Below are positions 17,604-26,460 of a stretch of 64,000 nt of DNA, in pieces. Source of the stretch: an uncultured Dermabacter sp. (GTDB lineage Bacteria > Actinomycetota > Actinomycetes > Actinomycetales > Dermabacteraceae); NCBI GenBank assembly GCA_947252755.1, contig CAMXWV010000010.1, forward strand, positions 29,552 to 93,551, given 5' to 3'. The translations under genes were made by a program, and so were the position numbers. Below the pieces are notes generated by a model. The model saw nothing but the letters and a program-made list of their open reading frames with translations, did no database searches and was not told the origin of the DNA. The stretch's first letter is position 1, and each line of letters begins with the position of its first letter.

Positions 17604-19244
17604 TCACTTCTTGGTGATCTCGTAGTACAGCGGGACCGTGTCCCAACCGTACTTCACATCGGACACAGCGCTCGAGTATCCGCCGATGGTGTTCTGGTAC
17701 CACAGCGGCACGGACGGAAGGTTCTCCATCAGCACTGCCTCAGCAGCCTTGAACTTCTCGATTGCAGCATCGGCGTCCGGAGCCGCAAGGCCGTCCTTGA
17801 GGAGCGTGTCGAACTCGGGGTTCTTGAAGTCCGAGTCGTTCGAGCCTTTCCCATCTGCGGCGGCGGAGGAGTACAGCGGGCCCAGGAAGTTGAACATCGA
17901 CGGGTAGTCAGCCTGCCAGCCGGTGCGGAATGCGCCCTTGATCTCGCGGTTGCCCACCACCTCGCGGAACTTGCCGAACTCCGGGTACGGAGTGGGAGTG
18001 GCGGTGATGCCGAGCGTCTGCTTGATCGAGTTGCACACGGCTTCCACCCAGTCCTTGTGCGGGCCGTCCGCGTTGTAGGCGAGGGTGAAGTCGCCCTCGA
18101 ACTTCTGCATGCCCTCAGCCTGATCCCACAGCTCCTTGGCCTTCGCAGCATTGAACTGCAGCACTTCATTGCCGGGGATATCGGTGGCGCCGCCACCGTC
18201 GATCACCGGTGCGATGAAGTCGGTGGCCGGGCTTCGGGTGCCGAAGAAGAGGCTGTCGCAGATCGCCTTGCGGTCGATTGCCATGGAGATGGCCTGCTTG
18301 CGCAGTTTGCCTGCTTCGCCCTCGAAGTTCTTGTCCCCCGCAGCGAAGGTGAACGCCTGGAACACAGCGCCATCCTGGTTGACGGCGCGCTCGCCCAGAT
18401 CGTTCTCGAACGTGGACAGCGCCGAGTTGGGGATCTGGTCCACCACGTCAACCGAGCCGTTGTCCGAGGTGAGGTCGTTGTAGAGGGTGTCCGGATCGGC
18501 GTAGATCTTGAAGGTGATGCCGCCGTTCTTCGCCTTGCGCGGTCCGTCATAGTGTTCGTTGACGACCAGGCGGATCTCCTTGTCATGCTCCCAGGCGTCC
18601 ACCTTGTACGGGCCTGAGGAGACCGGCTTCTCACCGAAGGCCTCGAGGTCATCCAGCGCGGATGCCGGCCACGGCATGTACGCGGTGTAGCCAAGGCGGT
18701 TCGGGAAGTCCGACTGCGCGGAGGTCAGCTTGACGGTGAAGGTGGTGTCATCCACAACCGTCAGACCCTTCAGCTCTTCCGCGGTGGGCTTCTCAGCGCC
18801 CACTTCGTCAAAGCCTTCGATCGGCTCGAAGAAGTTCTGCGAGGACTGAGCGTTGGTGGTCAGAGCACCGTAGTTCCAGGCGCGCACAAAGTCCTCCGCC
18901 TTGATGACGGTGCCGTCCGAGTACTTCTGATCGGCTTTGATCTTGATGGTCCAGGTGATGTTGTCCTCGGACTCAATGGACTCGGCGAGATCGTTCTCCA
19001 CCTCGCCCTGCTCGGTGTAATACACAAGACCGGAGAACACGGAGGTCAGGACGCGGCCGCCGCTCACCTCAGTCGTGTTGGTGGTGAGCAGCTTGTTCTC
19101 CGGCTCGGTGCCGTTGGCCAGGATGATGGCGGCGTCATCGCCGCCGCCTGAACCGGAGTTCGATGAGCCGCCGCAGGCAGCAAGCGCGGTGACGCCGACC
19201 GCGGCCGCGGAACCGGCGAAGAGTGAACGGCGTGAGATCTGCAT
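17604..19244 (-). CDS. Peptide ABC transporter substrate-binding lipoprotein
   Basis: This 546-residue extracytoplasmic solute-binding protein of family 5 (DppA/OppA) is the first gene of the transporter operon. The signal has two arginines in ISRRSLFAGS, compatible with Tat export, and a lipobox LAAC with C24 as the lipidated residue, followed by a Gly/Ser linker. Family-5 features such as the KIKADQKYSDGTVIKAEDFV strand are clear. I chose the ATG at 19244 because AGGAGAG lies just upstream. It captures oligopeptides or similar ligands outside the membrane. It is divergent from pgi. Confidence 0.92.
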   Translation of the reverse strand: MQISRRSLFAGSAAAVGVTALAACGGSSNSGSGGGDDAAIILANGTEPENKLLTTNTTEVSGGRVLTSVFSGLVYYTEQGEVENDLAESIESEDNITWTIKIKADQKYSDGTVIKAEDFVRAWNYGALTTNAQSSQNFFEPIEGFDEVGAEKPTAEELKGLTVVDDTTFTVKLTSAQSDFPNRLGYTAYMPWPASALDDLEAFGEKPVSSGPYKVDAWEHDKEIRLVVNEHYDGPRKAKNGGITFKIYADPDTLYNDLTSDNGSVDVVDQIPNSALSTFENDLGERAVNQDGAVFQAFTFAAGDKNFEGEAGKLRKQAISMAIDRKAICDSLFFGTRSPATDFIAPVIDGGGATDIPGNEVLQFNAAKAKELWDQAEGMQKFEGDFTLAYNADGPHKDWVEAVCNSIKQTLGITATPTPYPEFGKFREVVGNREIKGAFRTGWQADYPSMFNFLGPLYSSAAADGKGSNDSDFKNPEFDTLLKDGLAAPDADAAIEKFKAAEAVLMENLPSVPLWYQNTIGGYSSAVSDVKYGWDTVPLYYEITKK

Positions 19245-19463
19245 GTCTCTCCTCATTGTCTGGGCCCGCGGCGCAGCGCGCAGCGAGCACGGGGCCGCCT
19301 GGGTTCGGCGACACGATTGCCTTATGATGCCTCAGATCACACCGGGAACCAAAGCGATGCGGTCCATGTCCTCCTGACCGTTGCCGATTCGTGACCTTGA
19401 AGATCCGATTCAGGACCAAGGACACTGCGCCTTCACCCAGGCGGACCGAGCACAATAAGAGGC

Positions 19464-21230
19464 ATGAACGCCACCGACTCTGCTTCTGTGACCGCTGATT
19501 CTGTAACCGCTGACGATTCCGCCCTCACTGACCCGACCGCACCGGTGGACCCGGTGATGACCAAGGCGTGGCGAGCACTCGAAGACCACGACGACCAGCT
19601 CACCGGCAGCCTGCGCGACTGGTTCGCGGCGGATGCGGACCGCGCCGCCTCCCTGAGCCGCCGCGCCGGTGACCTCTACGTGGACCTCTCAAAGAACCTC
19701 ATCACCACCGACACCGTGCGCCTGCTGCTTGAGCTTGCCGAACAGACCCGCGTGCTCGAGCGCCGTGATGCGATGTTCGCCGGCGAGCACATCAACACCA
19801 CCGAGGACCGCGCTGTTCTGCATACGGCGCTGCGCCGACCGAAAGACTCCTCGCCGGCCCTCGAGGTTGATGGCGACAATGTGGATGACCTCGTGCACAC
19901 CGAACTGGCGAAGATCTATGCATTCGCTGACAAGGTTCGCTCCGGTGAGTGGACCGGCGCCACCGGCAAGCGCATCACCACCGTGGTGAACATCGGCATC
20001 GGCGGCTCAGACCTGGGCCCCGTCATGGTCTATGAGGCGCTGAAGCCGCTCGCTCAGGAGGGTCTGAGCGCCCGGTTCATCTCCAATATCGATCCCACTG
20101 ATGTGGGCGAAACCACCCGCGATCTGGACCCGGAGACCACGCTGGTGATCGTGGCATCGAAAACCTTCACCACGCTCGAGACCATCACCAACGCCCGTCT
20201 GGTGCGGGACTGGCTGCTGAACGGTCTGAAGGAGCGCGGCGTCACCGATGCTGCCGGCGCCACCGCGAAGCACTTCGTGGCCGTCTCCACCGCGCTGGAC
20301 AAGGTGGAGGAGTTCGGGATCGATCCCGCGAACGCGTTCGGCTTCTGGAGCTGGGTGGGCGGGCGCTACTCGGTGGACTCCGCTATCGGCACCTCACTGG
20401 CCACCGTGTTCGGCCCCGAGGTGTTCGAGGAGTTCCTGGCCGGCTTCCACACAATGGATGAGCATTTCCGAACCGCAGCACCGCAGGACAACGTGCCGCT
20501 GCTGATGGGAATGCTCAACGTGTGGAACGTGAACTTTCTGGGCGCGGAGACCCACGCGGTGCTCCCCTACTCGCAGTTCCTCCACCGATTCCCCGCGTAT
20601 CTGCAGCAGCTGACCATGGAATCCAATGGCAAGGGCGTGCGCTGGGACGGCTCCCCTGTGAGCACGGAGACCGGGGAGATCTTCTGGGGTGAGCCCGGCA
20701 CCAACGGCCAGCACGCCTTCTACCAGCTGATCCACCAGGGAACTCGACTCATTCCCGCGGACTTCATCGCCTTCGCCGATCCGGCCTACCCGCTGCGGGA
20801 CGGTGAGCAGGATGTGCACGAGCTGTTCCTCGCGAATTTCTTCGCGCAGACCAAGGCGCTCGCCTTCGGCAAGACCGCGTCGGAAGTGGAGGCCGAAGGC
20901 ACCACCGGTGACCTGGTGCCGGCTCGCATGTTCACCGGGGACCGGCCCACCACCTCGATCATGGCACCAGCCCTCACCCCGAGCGTGCTCGGCCAGCTGA
21001 TCGCCCTGTATGAGCACATCACGTTCGTGCAGGGGGCGGTGTGGGGCATCAACAGCTTTGACCAGTGGGGAGTAGAGCTTGGCAAGCAGCTGGCCAAGGA
21101 CCTGGCCCCGGCGGTGGCTGGCGATGCGGACGCCATCGCCGCTGAGGACTCCTCCACGAAAGCGCTCATCGAGTTCTACCGTGCGCACCGCACAGCTGCC
21201 GGCGCCACCGGCGGCTCTGACCAACGCTGA
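19464..21230 (+). CDS. pgi: Glucose-6-phosphate isomerase
   Basis: The 588-residue enzyme interconverts glucose 6-phosphate and fructose 6-phosphate. Family landmarks are IGIGGSDLGP, VASKTFTTLETITNA, FGFWSWVGGRYSVDSAIG and the C-terminal GINSFDQWGVELGKQLA. The N-terminus carries an unusual run of Thr/Ser/Ala/Asp codons (about residues 4-30) before the conserved helical start. It lies 21 bases before pfkA on the same strand, so the two upper-glycolysis genes are probably one transcription unit. Confidence 0.96.
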   Translation: MNATDSASVTADSVTADDSALTDPTAPVDPVMTKAWRALEDHDDQLTGSLRDWFAADADRAASLSRRAGDLYVDLSKNLITTDTVRLLLELAEQTRVLERRDAMFAGEHINTTEDRAVLHTALRRPKDSSPALEVDGDNVDDLVHTELAKIYAFADKVRSGEWTGATGKRITTVVNIGIGGSDLGPVMVYEALKPLAQEGLSARFISNIDPTDVGETTRDLDPETTLVIVASKTFTTLETITNARLVRDWLLNGLKERGVTDAAGATAKHFVAVSTALDKVEEFGIDPANAFGFWSWVGGRYSVDSAIGTSLATVFGPEVFEEFLAGFHTMDEHFRTAAPQDNVPLLMGMLNVWNVNFLGAETHAVLPYSQFLHRFPAYLQQLTMESNGKGVRWDGSPVSTETGEIFWGEPGTNGQHAFYQLIHQGTRLIPADFIAFADPAYPLRDGEQDVHELFLANFFAQTKALAFGKTASEVEAEGTTGDLVPARMFTGDRPTTSIMAPALTPSVLGQLIALYEHITFVQGAVWGINSFDQWGVELGKQLAKDLAPAVAGDADAIAAEDSSTKALIEFYRAHRTAAGATGGSDQR

Positions 21231-21251
21231 CGAGCAAGGAGACCTCTCACG

Positions 21252-22286
21252 ATGAAGATCGGCATCCTGACCTCCGGCGGTGACTGCCCCGGCCTGAACG
21301 CCGTGATCCGCGGCGCCGTGCTCAAAGGGGACACCGCCTACGAGACCGAGTTCGTGGGCTTCCTTGACGGTTGGCGCGGCCTGGAGCGGGGTGAGAGCAT
21401 CCCGCTCCCCCGCCGGAAGGTCCGCGGCATCGGCCGGCTTGGCGGCACCATCCTGGGCACCTCCCGTTGGAACCCGTTCCATGAAGGATCCGGCGGCGCT
21501 GAGGGCGTGAAGCAGATGATGGCGGAGCAGGAGGTGGACGCGATCATCGCCATCGGCGGTGACGGCACCCTCTTCACCGCTGACCGGCTCGCACAGGCGG
21601 GCGTTCCGATCGTTGGCGTGCCGAAGACTGTGGACAACGATCTTGACGCCACGGATTACACGTTCGGGTTCAACACCGCGGTGGAGATCGCCACGGAGAA
21701 CCTGGACCGACTGCGCACCACCGGGAACTCGCATCGCCGCTGCATGGTGGCGGAGGTGATGGGCCGATCGGTGGGCTGGATTGCGCTGCATTCCGGGATG
21801 GCCAGCGGAGCGCACGTCATCTGCATTCCGGAGTATCCGTTGAGCATCGACGAGATCTGCGGCTTTGTGCAGGCCCGGATGGACCGCTCGCCGCGCCGCT
21901 CCCCGCTGGTGGTGGTGGCGGAAGGGTTCACGCCTGCTGGTGCTCCCGAATCGTTCATGGACTACGAGATGGATGAGTTCGGGCGTCCGGTGCTGGGCGG
22001 AGTGGCGCAGCGGCTTGCTCCGATCATTGAAGAGCGCACCGGGATCGAATCCCGCGCCACCGTGCTGGGCCATATCCAGCGCGGCGGAGCGCCCACGGGT
22101 TATGACCGCATCCTCGCCACCCGGTTCGGAATGGCGGCGGTGGACCTGGTGCATCGCGGCGGATTCGGGCGGATGGTGTCACTGCGCGGCACGGACGTGG
22201 TGGATGTTCCGCTGAGCGAGGCGATCAACGCGGTGAAGCGAGTGCCACAGTCACGCTGGGATGAGGTTCGCGTCCTGTTCGGCTGA
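21252..22286 (+). CDS. pfkA: 6-phosphofructokinase (GGDGT/PKTVDND type)
   Basis: This 344-residue phosphofructokinase has the glycine loop TSGGDCPGLNAVIRG. In E. coli PfkA terms, glycine in GGDGT (residues 102-106) is the ATP-type residue, while lysine in PKTVDND (124-130) is the residue usually associated with PPi-dependent enzymes. This glycine-plus-lysine combination occurs in actinobacterial ATP-dependent enzymes, so ATP is the likelier donor; sequence alone does not settle it. The catalytic aspartate is D128. An AAGGAG ribosome-binding site lies in the 21-base gap after pgi. Confidence 0.92.
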   Translation: MKIGILTSGGDCPGLNAVIRGAVLKGDTAYETEFVGFLDGWRGLERGESIPLPRRKVRGIGRLGGTILGTSRWNPFHEGSGGAEGVKQMMAEQEVDAIIAIGGDGTLFTADRLAQAGVPIVGVPKTVDNDLDATDYTFGFNTAVEIATENLDRLRTTGNSHRRCMVAEVMGRSVGWIALHSGMASGAHVICIPEYPLSIDEICGFVQARMDRSPRRSPLVVVAEGFTPAGAPESFMDYEMDEFGRPVLGGVAQRLAPIIEERTGIESRATVLGHIQRGGAPTGYDRILATRFGMAAVDLVHRGGFGRMVSLRGTDVVDVPLSEAINAVKRVPQSRWDEVRVLFG

Positions 22287-22308
22287 GGCCCGCTCACACC
22301 ACCTGATA

Positions 22309-22322
22309 TCTTGACGTCAAGA
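22309..22322. promoter_or_regulatory. 14-bp perfect palindrome upstream of icd
   Basis: TCTTGACGTCAAGA is a perfect palindrome in the 59-bp gap between pfkA and icd. It contains a TTGACG that could also serve as a -35 box. It is placed where a dimeric repressor would block icd transcription. The regulator is not identifiable from sequence. Confidence 0.5.
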
Positions 22323-22345
22323 CAGTTTCTGTGTTTGGAGGCCTC

Positions 22346-24562
22346 ATGTCCCGCATCATCTACACGATCACTGACGAAGCTCCCATGCTGGCAACCGCAT
22401 CCCTGCTGCCGATCATCTCAGGATTCGCCGGAGCCGCCGGAGTGGATGTGCAGACCCGGGACATCTCCCTGGCAGGCCGCATCCTCGCAGTGTTCGCGGA
22501 CCGCCTCCCGCAGGAGCAGCGGGTGGATGATGCGCTTGCCGAGCTCGGTGAGCTCGCCACCACCCCGGAGGCGAACATTGTGAAGCTGCCGAACATCTCC
22601 GCCTCCGTGCCGCAGCTCGTGGCAGCTGTGAAGGAACTGCAGTCCAAGGGGTATGAGCTGCCGGACTACCCGGAGTCCCCCGCCACCGATGAGGAGCGAG
22701 AGATCCGCGCTCGGTATGACGCCGTGAAGGGCTCCGCCGTGAACCCGGTGCTGCGCGAGGGCAACTCGGATCGTCGGGCCCCGCAGGCGGTGAAGAACTT
22801 CGCGAAGAAGCACCCGCACTCCATGGGTGCCTGGGCAGCGGATTCCGCCACCGCCGTGGCCACGATGGACGGGGATGACTTCCGCGCTCATGAACAGTCA
22901 GTGGTGATGGAGCAGGCGGACTCCATCTCGATCGTGCACGTGTCGGAAACGGGCGACGAGACAGTTCTCAAACCGAGCGTTCCGGTGCTGCCGGGCGAGG
23001 TTGTGGACTCCACGGTGATGCGCGCGGCAGCGCTGAATGAGTTCCTGGCCGCGCAGGTGGAGCGCGCAGCACGGGAGGATCTGCTGTTCTCACTGCACCT
23101 GAAGGCCACGATGATGAAGGTGAGCGATCCGATCCTGTTCGGCCACGCTGTCACCGCTTTCTTCCCCGAGGTGTTCGCTCAGCACGGGCAGGAGCTGCGC
23201 GATGCGGGCATCTCACCGAACAACGGTCTGGGCGGCATCCTCGATGGGCTGAGCGCTCTGGCACCGGAAACTGCCGCGAGCATCCGGGAGCTGATCCAGC
23301 AGCGCCTGGCCGAAGGGCCGCGGCTTGCCATGGTCAATTCCGATAAGGGCATCACGAACCTGCATGTGCCCTCCGATGTGATCGTGGATGCCTCGATGCC
23401 GGCGATGATCCGCCAGGGCGGGCATATGTGGGGGCCGCAGGGAGAAGAGGCGGACACCCTCGCGGTGATCCCGGACTCGTCCTATGCGGGCGTGTACCAG
23501 GCCACGGTGGAGGACTGCCAGCGCCATGGCGCATTCGATCCTGCCACGATGGGCACCGTGCCGAACGTGGGCCTGATGGCGCAGAAGGCTGAGGAGTACG
23601 GCTCCCATGACAAGACCTTCGAGATGACGCAGGCTGGGCGGGTGGAGTTCCGCACCGCTGCCGGCGATGTGCTCATATCCCATGACGTGGAGCCGGGCGA
23701 TATTGTGCGCGGCTGCCAAACCAAGGATGCGCCGATCCGTGACTGGGTGCAGCTGGCGGTGCGCCGCTCTCGCGAGTCCGGCATGCCGGCTGTGTTCTGG
23801 CTGGATGAGTCCCGCGCCCATGACCGGAACCTCATTGAGAAGGTGCAGCGCTACCTGAAGGATGAGGAGACGGACGGCCTGGACATTCGGATCCTGGATC
23901 CGGTGTCTGCCACGAAGCACACGATCGAGCGGGTCCGGCGTGGTGAGGACACGATCTCCGTGACCGGCAATGTGCTGCGCGACTATCTGACGGACCTGTT
24001 CCCGATCCTCGAACTCGGCACGTCCGCGAAGATGCTCTCCATCGTGCCGCTGATGAACGGGGGCGGCCTGTTCGAAACGGGTGCGGGCGGCTCCGCTCCG
24101 AAGCATGTGCAGCAGCTGGTGGAGGAGAACTATCTTCGCTGGGATTCGCTCGGGGAATTCCTGGCGCTGGCGGAGTCGCTGCGCCAGGTGGCGCGGGTGA
24201 ACTCCGCACCGAAGGCGGCAGTGCTGGCCGACGCGCTCGATCGCGCCACCGAAACGCTGCTGAACGAGGGGAAGTCTCCGCAGCGCAAGCTCGGATCCAT
24301 TGACAACCGCGGCTCGCACTTCTACCTCGCCCTGTTCTGGGCGGAGGAGCTTGCCGCGCAGAGCGAGGACCGGGAGCTGGCGGAGCGTTTCGCTCCGGTG
24401 GCGAAGGAGCTGCGCGCGAAGGAGCAGCAGATTGCTGATGAACTGCTTGCGGTGCAGGGCTCCGCAGCGGATATCAGCGGCTACTACCGGCCCTCGGCCG
24501 ACGCGGTCTCCCGGGTGATGCGCCCCTCGGCCACGCTGAACAGCATCATCGACGCGCTCTGA
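22346..24562 (+). CDS. icd: NADP-dependent isocitrate dehydrogenase, monomeric type
   Basis: This 738-residue enzyme of the monomeric IDH family oxidatively decarboxylates isocitrate to 2-oxoglutarate with NADP. Conserved monomeric-type blocks are visible: the N-terminal SRIIYTITDEAPMLATASLL, KGSAVNPVLREGNSDRR, the LHLKATMMKVSDPILFGHAV region and DNRGSHFYLALFWAEEL near the end. The family is common in corynebacteria and other actinobacteria and is unrelated in length to the dimeric enzyme. I chose the ATG at 22346 because GGAG lies five bases upstream. Confidence 0.95.
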   Translation: MSRIIYTITDEAPMLATASLLPIISGFAGAAGVDVQTRDISLAGRILAVFADRLPQEQRVDDALAELGELATTPEANIVKLPNISASVPQLVAAVKELQSKGYELPDYPESPATDEEREIRARYDAVKGSAVNPVLREGNSDRRAPQAVKNFAKKHPHSMGAWAADSATAVATMDGDDFRAHEQSVVMEQADSISIVHVSETGDETVLKPSVPVLPGEVVDSTVMRAAALNEFLAAQVERAAREDLLFSLHLKATMMKVSDPILFGHAVTAFFPEVFAQHGQELRDAGISPNNGLGGILDGLSALAPETAASIRELIQQRLAEGPRLAMVNSDKGITNLHVPSDVIVDASMPAMIRQGGHMWGPQGEEADTLAVIPDSSYAGVYQATVEDCQRHGAFDPATMGTVPNVGLMAQKAEEYGSHDKTFEMTQAGRVEFRTAAGDVLISHDVEPGDIVRGCQTKDAPIRDWVQLAVRRSRESGMPAVFWLDESRAHDRNLIEKVQRYLKDEETDGLDIRILDPVSATKHTIERVRRGEDTISVTGNVLRDYLTDLFPILELGTSAKMLSIVPLMNGGGLFETGAGGSAPKHVQQLVEENYLRWDSLGEFLALAESLRQVARVNSAPKAAVLADALDRATETLLNEGKSPQRKLGSIDNRGSHFYLALFWAEELAAQSEDRELAERFAPVAKELRAKEQQIADELLAVQGSAADISGYYRPSADAVSRVMRPSATLNSIIDAL

Positions 24563-24566
24563 GACT

Positions 24567-24593
24567 GTGGGGCGCCCTGACACCGCGCCCCAC
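24567..24593. terminator. Hairpin terminator between convergent icd and TauE genes
   Basis: Nine-base arms GTGGGGCGC (24567-24575) and GCGCCCCAC (24585-24593) enclose a nine-base loop just after the icd stop. The rest of the gap repeats related TGCCCCAC blocks, giving further weaker stems. Confidence 0.6.
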
Positions 24594-24656
24594 GTCAGCA
24601 CGGTGCCCCACCTCAGCGCGGTGCCCCACGCCATCTAGCGAAGCCCCGCACGGCGG

Positions 24657-25505
24657 TTACATGAACTGCCGCACCAGGGCGAACAGTGCCACGGCAACGA
24701 TCACCGTGCGCATCAGCCACTCGGGGAACCGCCTGGCCAGGTGCGCCCCGGTGTAGGAGCCGAGCATGGCTCCGGCGCCGATGATGAGCGCGCCGAGCCA
24801 CAGGATGGGCGCGTCGAGGGCTGCCCAGGCGATCAGGTACACCGCGGTGGCGGCAAGGTTCACCACCAGGGACAGCAGGTTCTTGATCGAGTTCACCGAA
24901 CGCAGATCCCGACCGGTGAACGCTCCGAGCACCCCCAGGTAGAGCACGCCCTGTGCGGCGGTGAAGAATCCGCCGTACACGCTGGCGCCGCCCATAGCGG
25001 CAAGCAGCCCGGGTGAGCGCAGCCGCTCGGCCTGCTCAGTGAGACTGTGGGCACCGGTGCCGGTGGCGCTGTGAGAGTTGGTGCCGGCGGCGCTGTGAGT
25101 ACCGGTGCCGGCAGCGCTGTGGGCGCCGGTGAGGCGCTTCGCGATCGTCGGCTGCAGGATCACCAGCAGCAGCGCCGCCACGATGAGCACCGGCACCACC
25201 CAGTCAAGCGCGGCCGGACTGGCCACCAGCAGCAGCATGGAACCGGCGCAGGCAGCACAGAGCGTGGTGAGGATCAGCGGGCGCAGGAGCGGCAGTTCCT
25301 GGCGGATCTCCTGCCGGTAGCCCATGCAGGCGCCAACAGTGGAGAACAGCATGCCCACCGTATTCGTGCGCACCGCAACTCCCGGCGGCACGCCGAGGGC
25401 AAGCAGCACCGGCAGGGTCAGCAGGGAGCCGGATCCGACTGCTGCGTTGATGGCACCGGCGATGATCGCCATCGCCAACAGGATCGCACCATCCAGCAGG
25501 CCCAT
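24657..25505 (-). CDS. TauE/SafE-family membrane permease
   Basis: This 282-residue protein has about eight hydrophobic helices. The TauE/SafE signature is an N-terminal GAINAAVGSGSLLTLPVLLALG repeated in related form (AMGGASVYGGFFTAAQG) after the central loop. The family is thought to move sulfonates, sulfite or other small organic anions; the substrate here is unknown. The central cytoplasmic loop is expanded by 8-residue repeats of T-[GN]-x-H-S-[AT]-[AT]-G. The ATG at 25505 gives a normal family length. Confidence 0.85.
   Translation of the reverse strand: MGLLDGAILLAMAIIAGAINAAVGSGSLLTLPVLLALGVPPGVAVRTNTVGMLFSTVGACMGYRQEIRQELPLLRPLILTTLCAACAGSMLLLVASPAALDWVVPVLIVAALLLVILQPTIAKRLTGAHSAAGTGTHSAAGTNSHSATGTGAHSLTEQAERLRSPGLLAAMGGASVYGGFFTAAQGVLYLGVLGAFTGRDLRSVNSIKNLLSLVVNLAATAVYLIAWAALDAPILWLGALIIGAGAMLGSYTGAHLARRFPEWLMRTVIVAVALFALVRQFM
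25045..25136. repeat. 24-bp tandem repeats (three full, one partial), coding
   Basis: Units begin CTGTG and lie at 25045-25068, 25069-25092, 25093-25116 and partly 25117-25136. They encode histidine-containing octapeptides in the central loop of the TauE/SafE protein. Unit length is a multiple of three, so slippage would change loop length without a frameshift. Confidence 0.85.
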
Positions 25506-25558
25506 CCTTCTGCTCTAGTCCCTCTGCTCCACATCCTCTGCTGTGTGCGGTGGGGTTC

Positions 25559-26083
25559 TCAGAGCCCGGCTGAGCCCGGGGTCTGGCCCTGTGCTGCCTC
25601 GAGTGCGGCAGCGTAGTCCGGCTCCTGGCCGATCTCCGGCACCTGCTCCGTGTAGAGGATGGTGCCCGTTTCATCGGCCACCACAACGGAGCGGGACAGC
25701 AGGCCTCGCAGGCCGCCGGTCTCCATCGTCACGCCGTAGTCCTCACCGAAGGAGGAGCGGAAGGCGGATGCGCTCACCACGTTGGTGATCCCTTCGGCAC
25801 CGCAGAAGCGGTCGAGCGCGAACGGCAGGTCCTTGGAGATGGCGAGCACCACGGTGTTCTCCAACTCAGCAGCTTCCTTGTTGAACGTGCGCACACTGGT
25901 GGCGCAGATGCCGGTGTCGATGGACGGGAAGATATTGAGCACAAGACGCTTGCCGTCGAAATCACCGGAGCTGACCGTGCTGAGATCAGCACCGACGAGC
26001 TCAAAGGCGGGAAGCTTCTCGCCCACCTTCGGCAGTTCGCCGACTGTCTGAACGGTTTCGCCGCGCAGGGAGATGGTGGTCAT
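25559..26083 (-). CDS. tpx: Thiol peroxidase (atypical 2-Cys peroxiredoxin)
   Basis: This 174-residue Tpx reduces hydroperoxides using thioredoxin. The peroxidatic cysteine is C60 in FPSIDTGICATSVRTFN, with the preceding threonine in place, and the resolving cysteine is C94 in DRFCGAEG. It is the last gene of an MFS-PPK2-GNAT-tpx run. Its ATG overlaps the GNAT stop by 4 bases. Confidence 0.95.
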   Translation of the reverse strand: MTTISLRGETVQTVGELPKVGEKLPAFELVGADLSTVSSGDFDGKRLVLNIFPSIDTGICATSVRTFNKEAAELENTVVLAISKDLPFALDRFCGAEGITNVVSASAFRSSFGEDYGVTMETGGLRGLLSRSVVVADETGTILYTEQVPEIGQEPDYAAALEAAQGQTPGSAGL

Positions 26084-26460
26084 AAGTGGTCTCCTTCATG
26101 AGATTCGCTGGGTGCGGTGCGGCCGCTGGCATCCACACTGGAGCTGAAGACCGCCCGCTGGGCGTCAGGCAACAGCCTCAGATACCGATCTGGGTTCTTC
26201 CTGATCTCACCAGCCGCAACCCAGCACAGGGGGATGATCTTGCGCCCGTGGGCGAGCGCATCTTCGAGCACGTAGGAGATGAGGGAGTGCGCGTGACCCT
26301 GACCGCGCTGCTCGGGGATCACCACGGTGCTGGTGATGGTGCGCACGGGCCCGTTGTCATGGTAGTCAACCCAGGCGACGAGCAGGTCCTGATCCTGGTG
26401 GAGCTCAAAGCGGGAACGCTGGGGCAGTTCACGGATCTCATAGTCATGGCGCTCAGGCAT
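26080..26460 (-). CDS. GNAT-family N-acetyltransferase (YjdJ-like)
   Basis: This 126-residue acetyltransferase has the acetyl-CoA loop in VIPEQRGQGHAHSLI and the following helix ending in HGRKIIPLCWVAA, typical of short YjdJ-type GCN5 proteins. The substrate is unknown. Two adjacent in-frame ATGs exist. I chose the second (26460) because it lies 8 bases after AGGAG; the first (26463) is equally possible. Both overlap the end of the PPK2 gene, and its own stop overlaps tpx. Confidence 0.8.
   Translation of the reverse strand: MPERHDYEIRELPQRSRFELHQDQDLLVAWVDYHDNGPVRTITSTVVIPEQRGQGHAHSLISYVLEDALAHGRKIIPLCWVAAGEIRKNPDRYLRLLPDAQRAVFSSSVDASGRTAPSESHEGDHL

Noticed and set aside
20394..22154. Long minus-strand open frame across pgi and pfkA.
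   Set aside because: It is antisense to two certain genes, has no family resemblance, and arises from the high GC third-position bias of the plus-strand genes. The same applies to other long shadow frames, for example opposite typA and icd.
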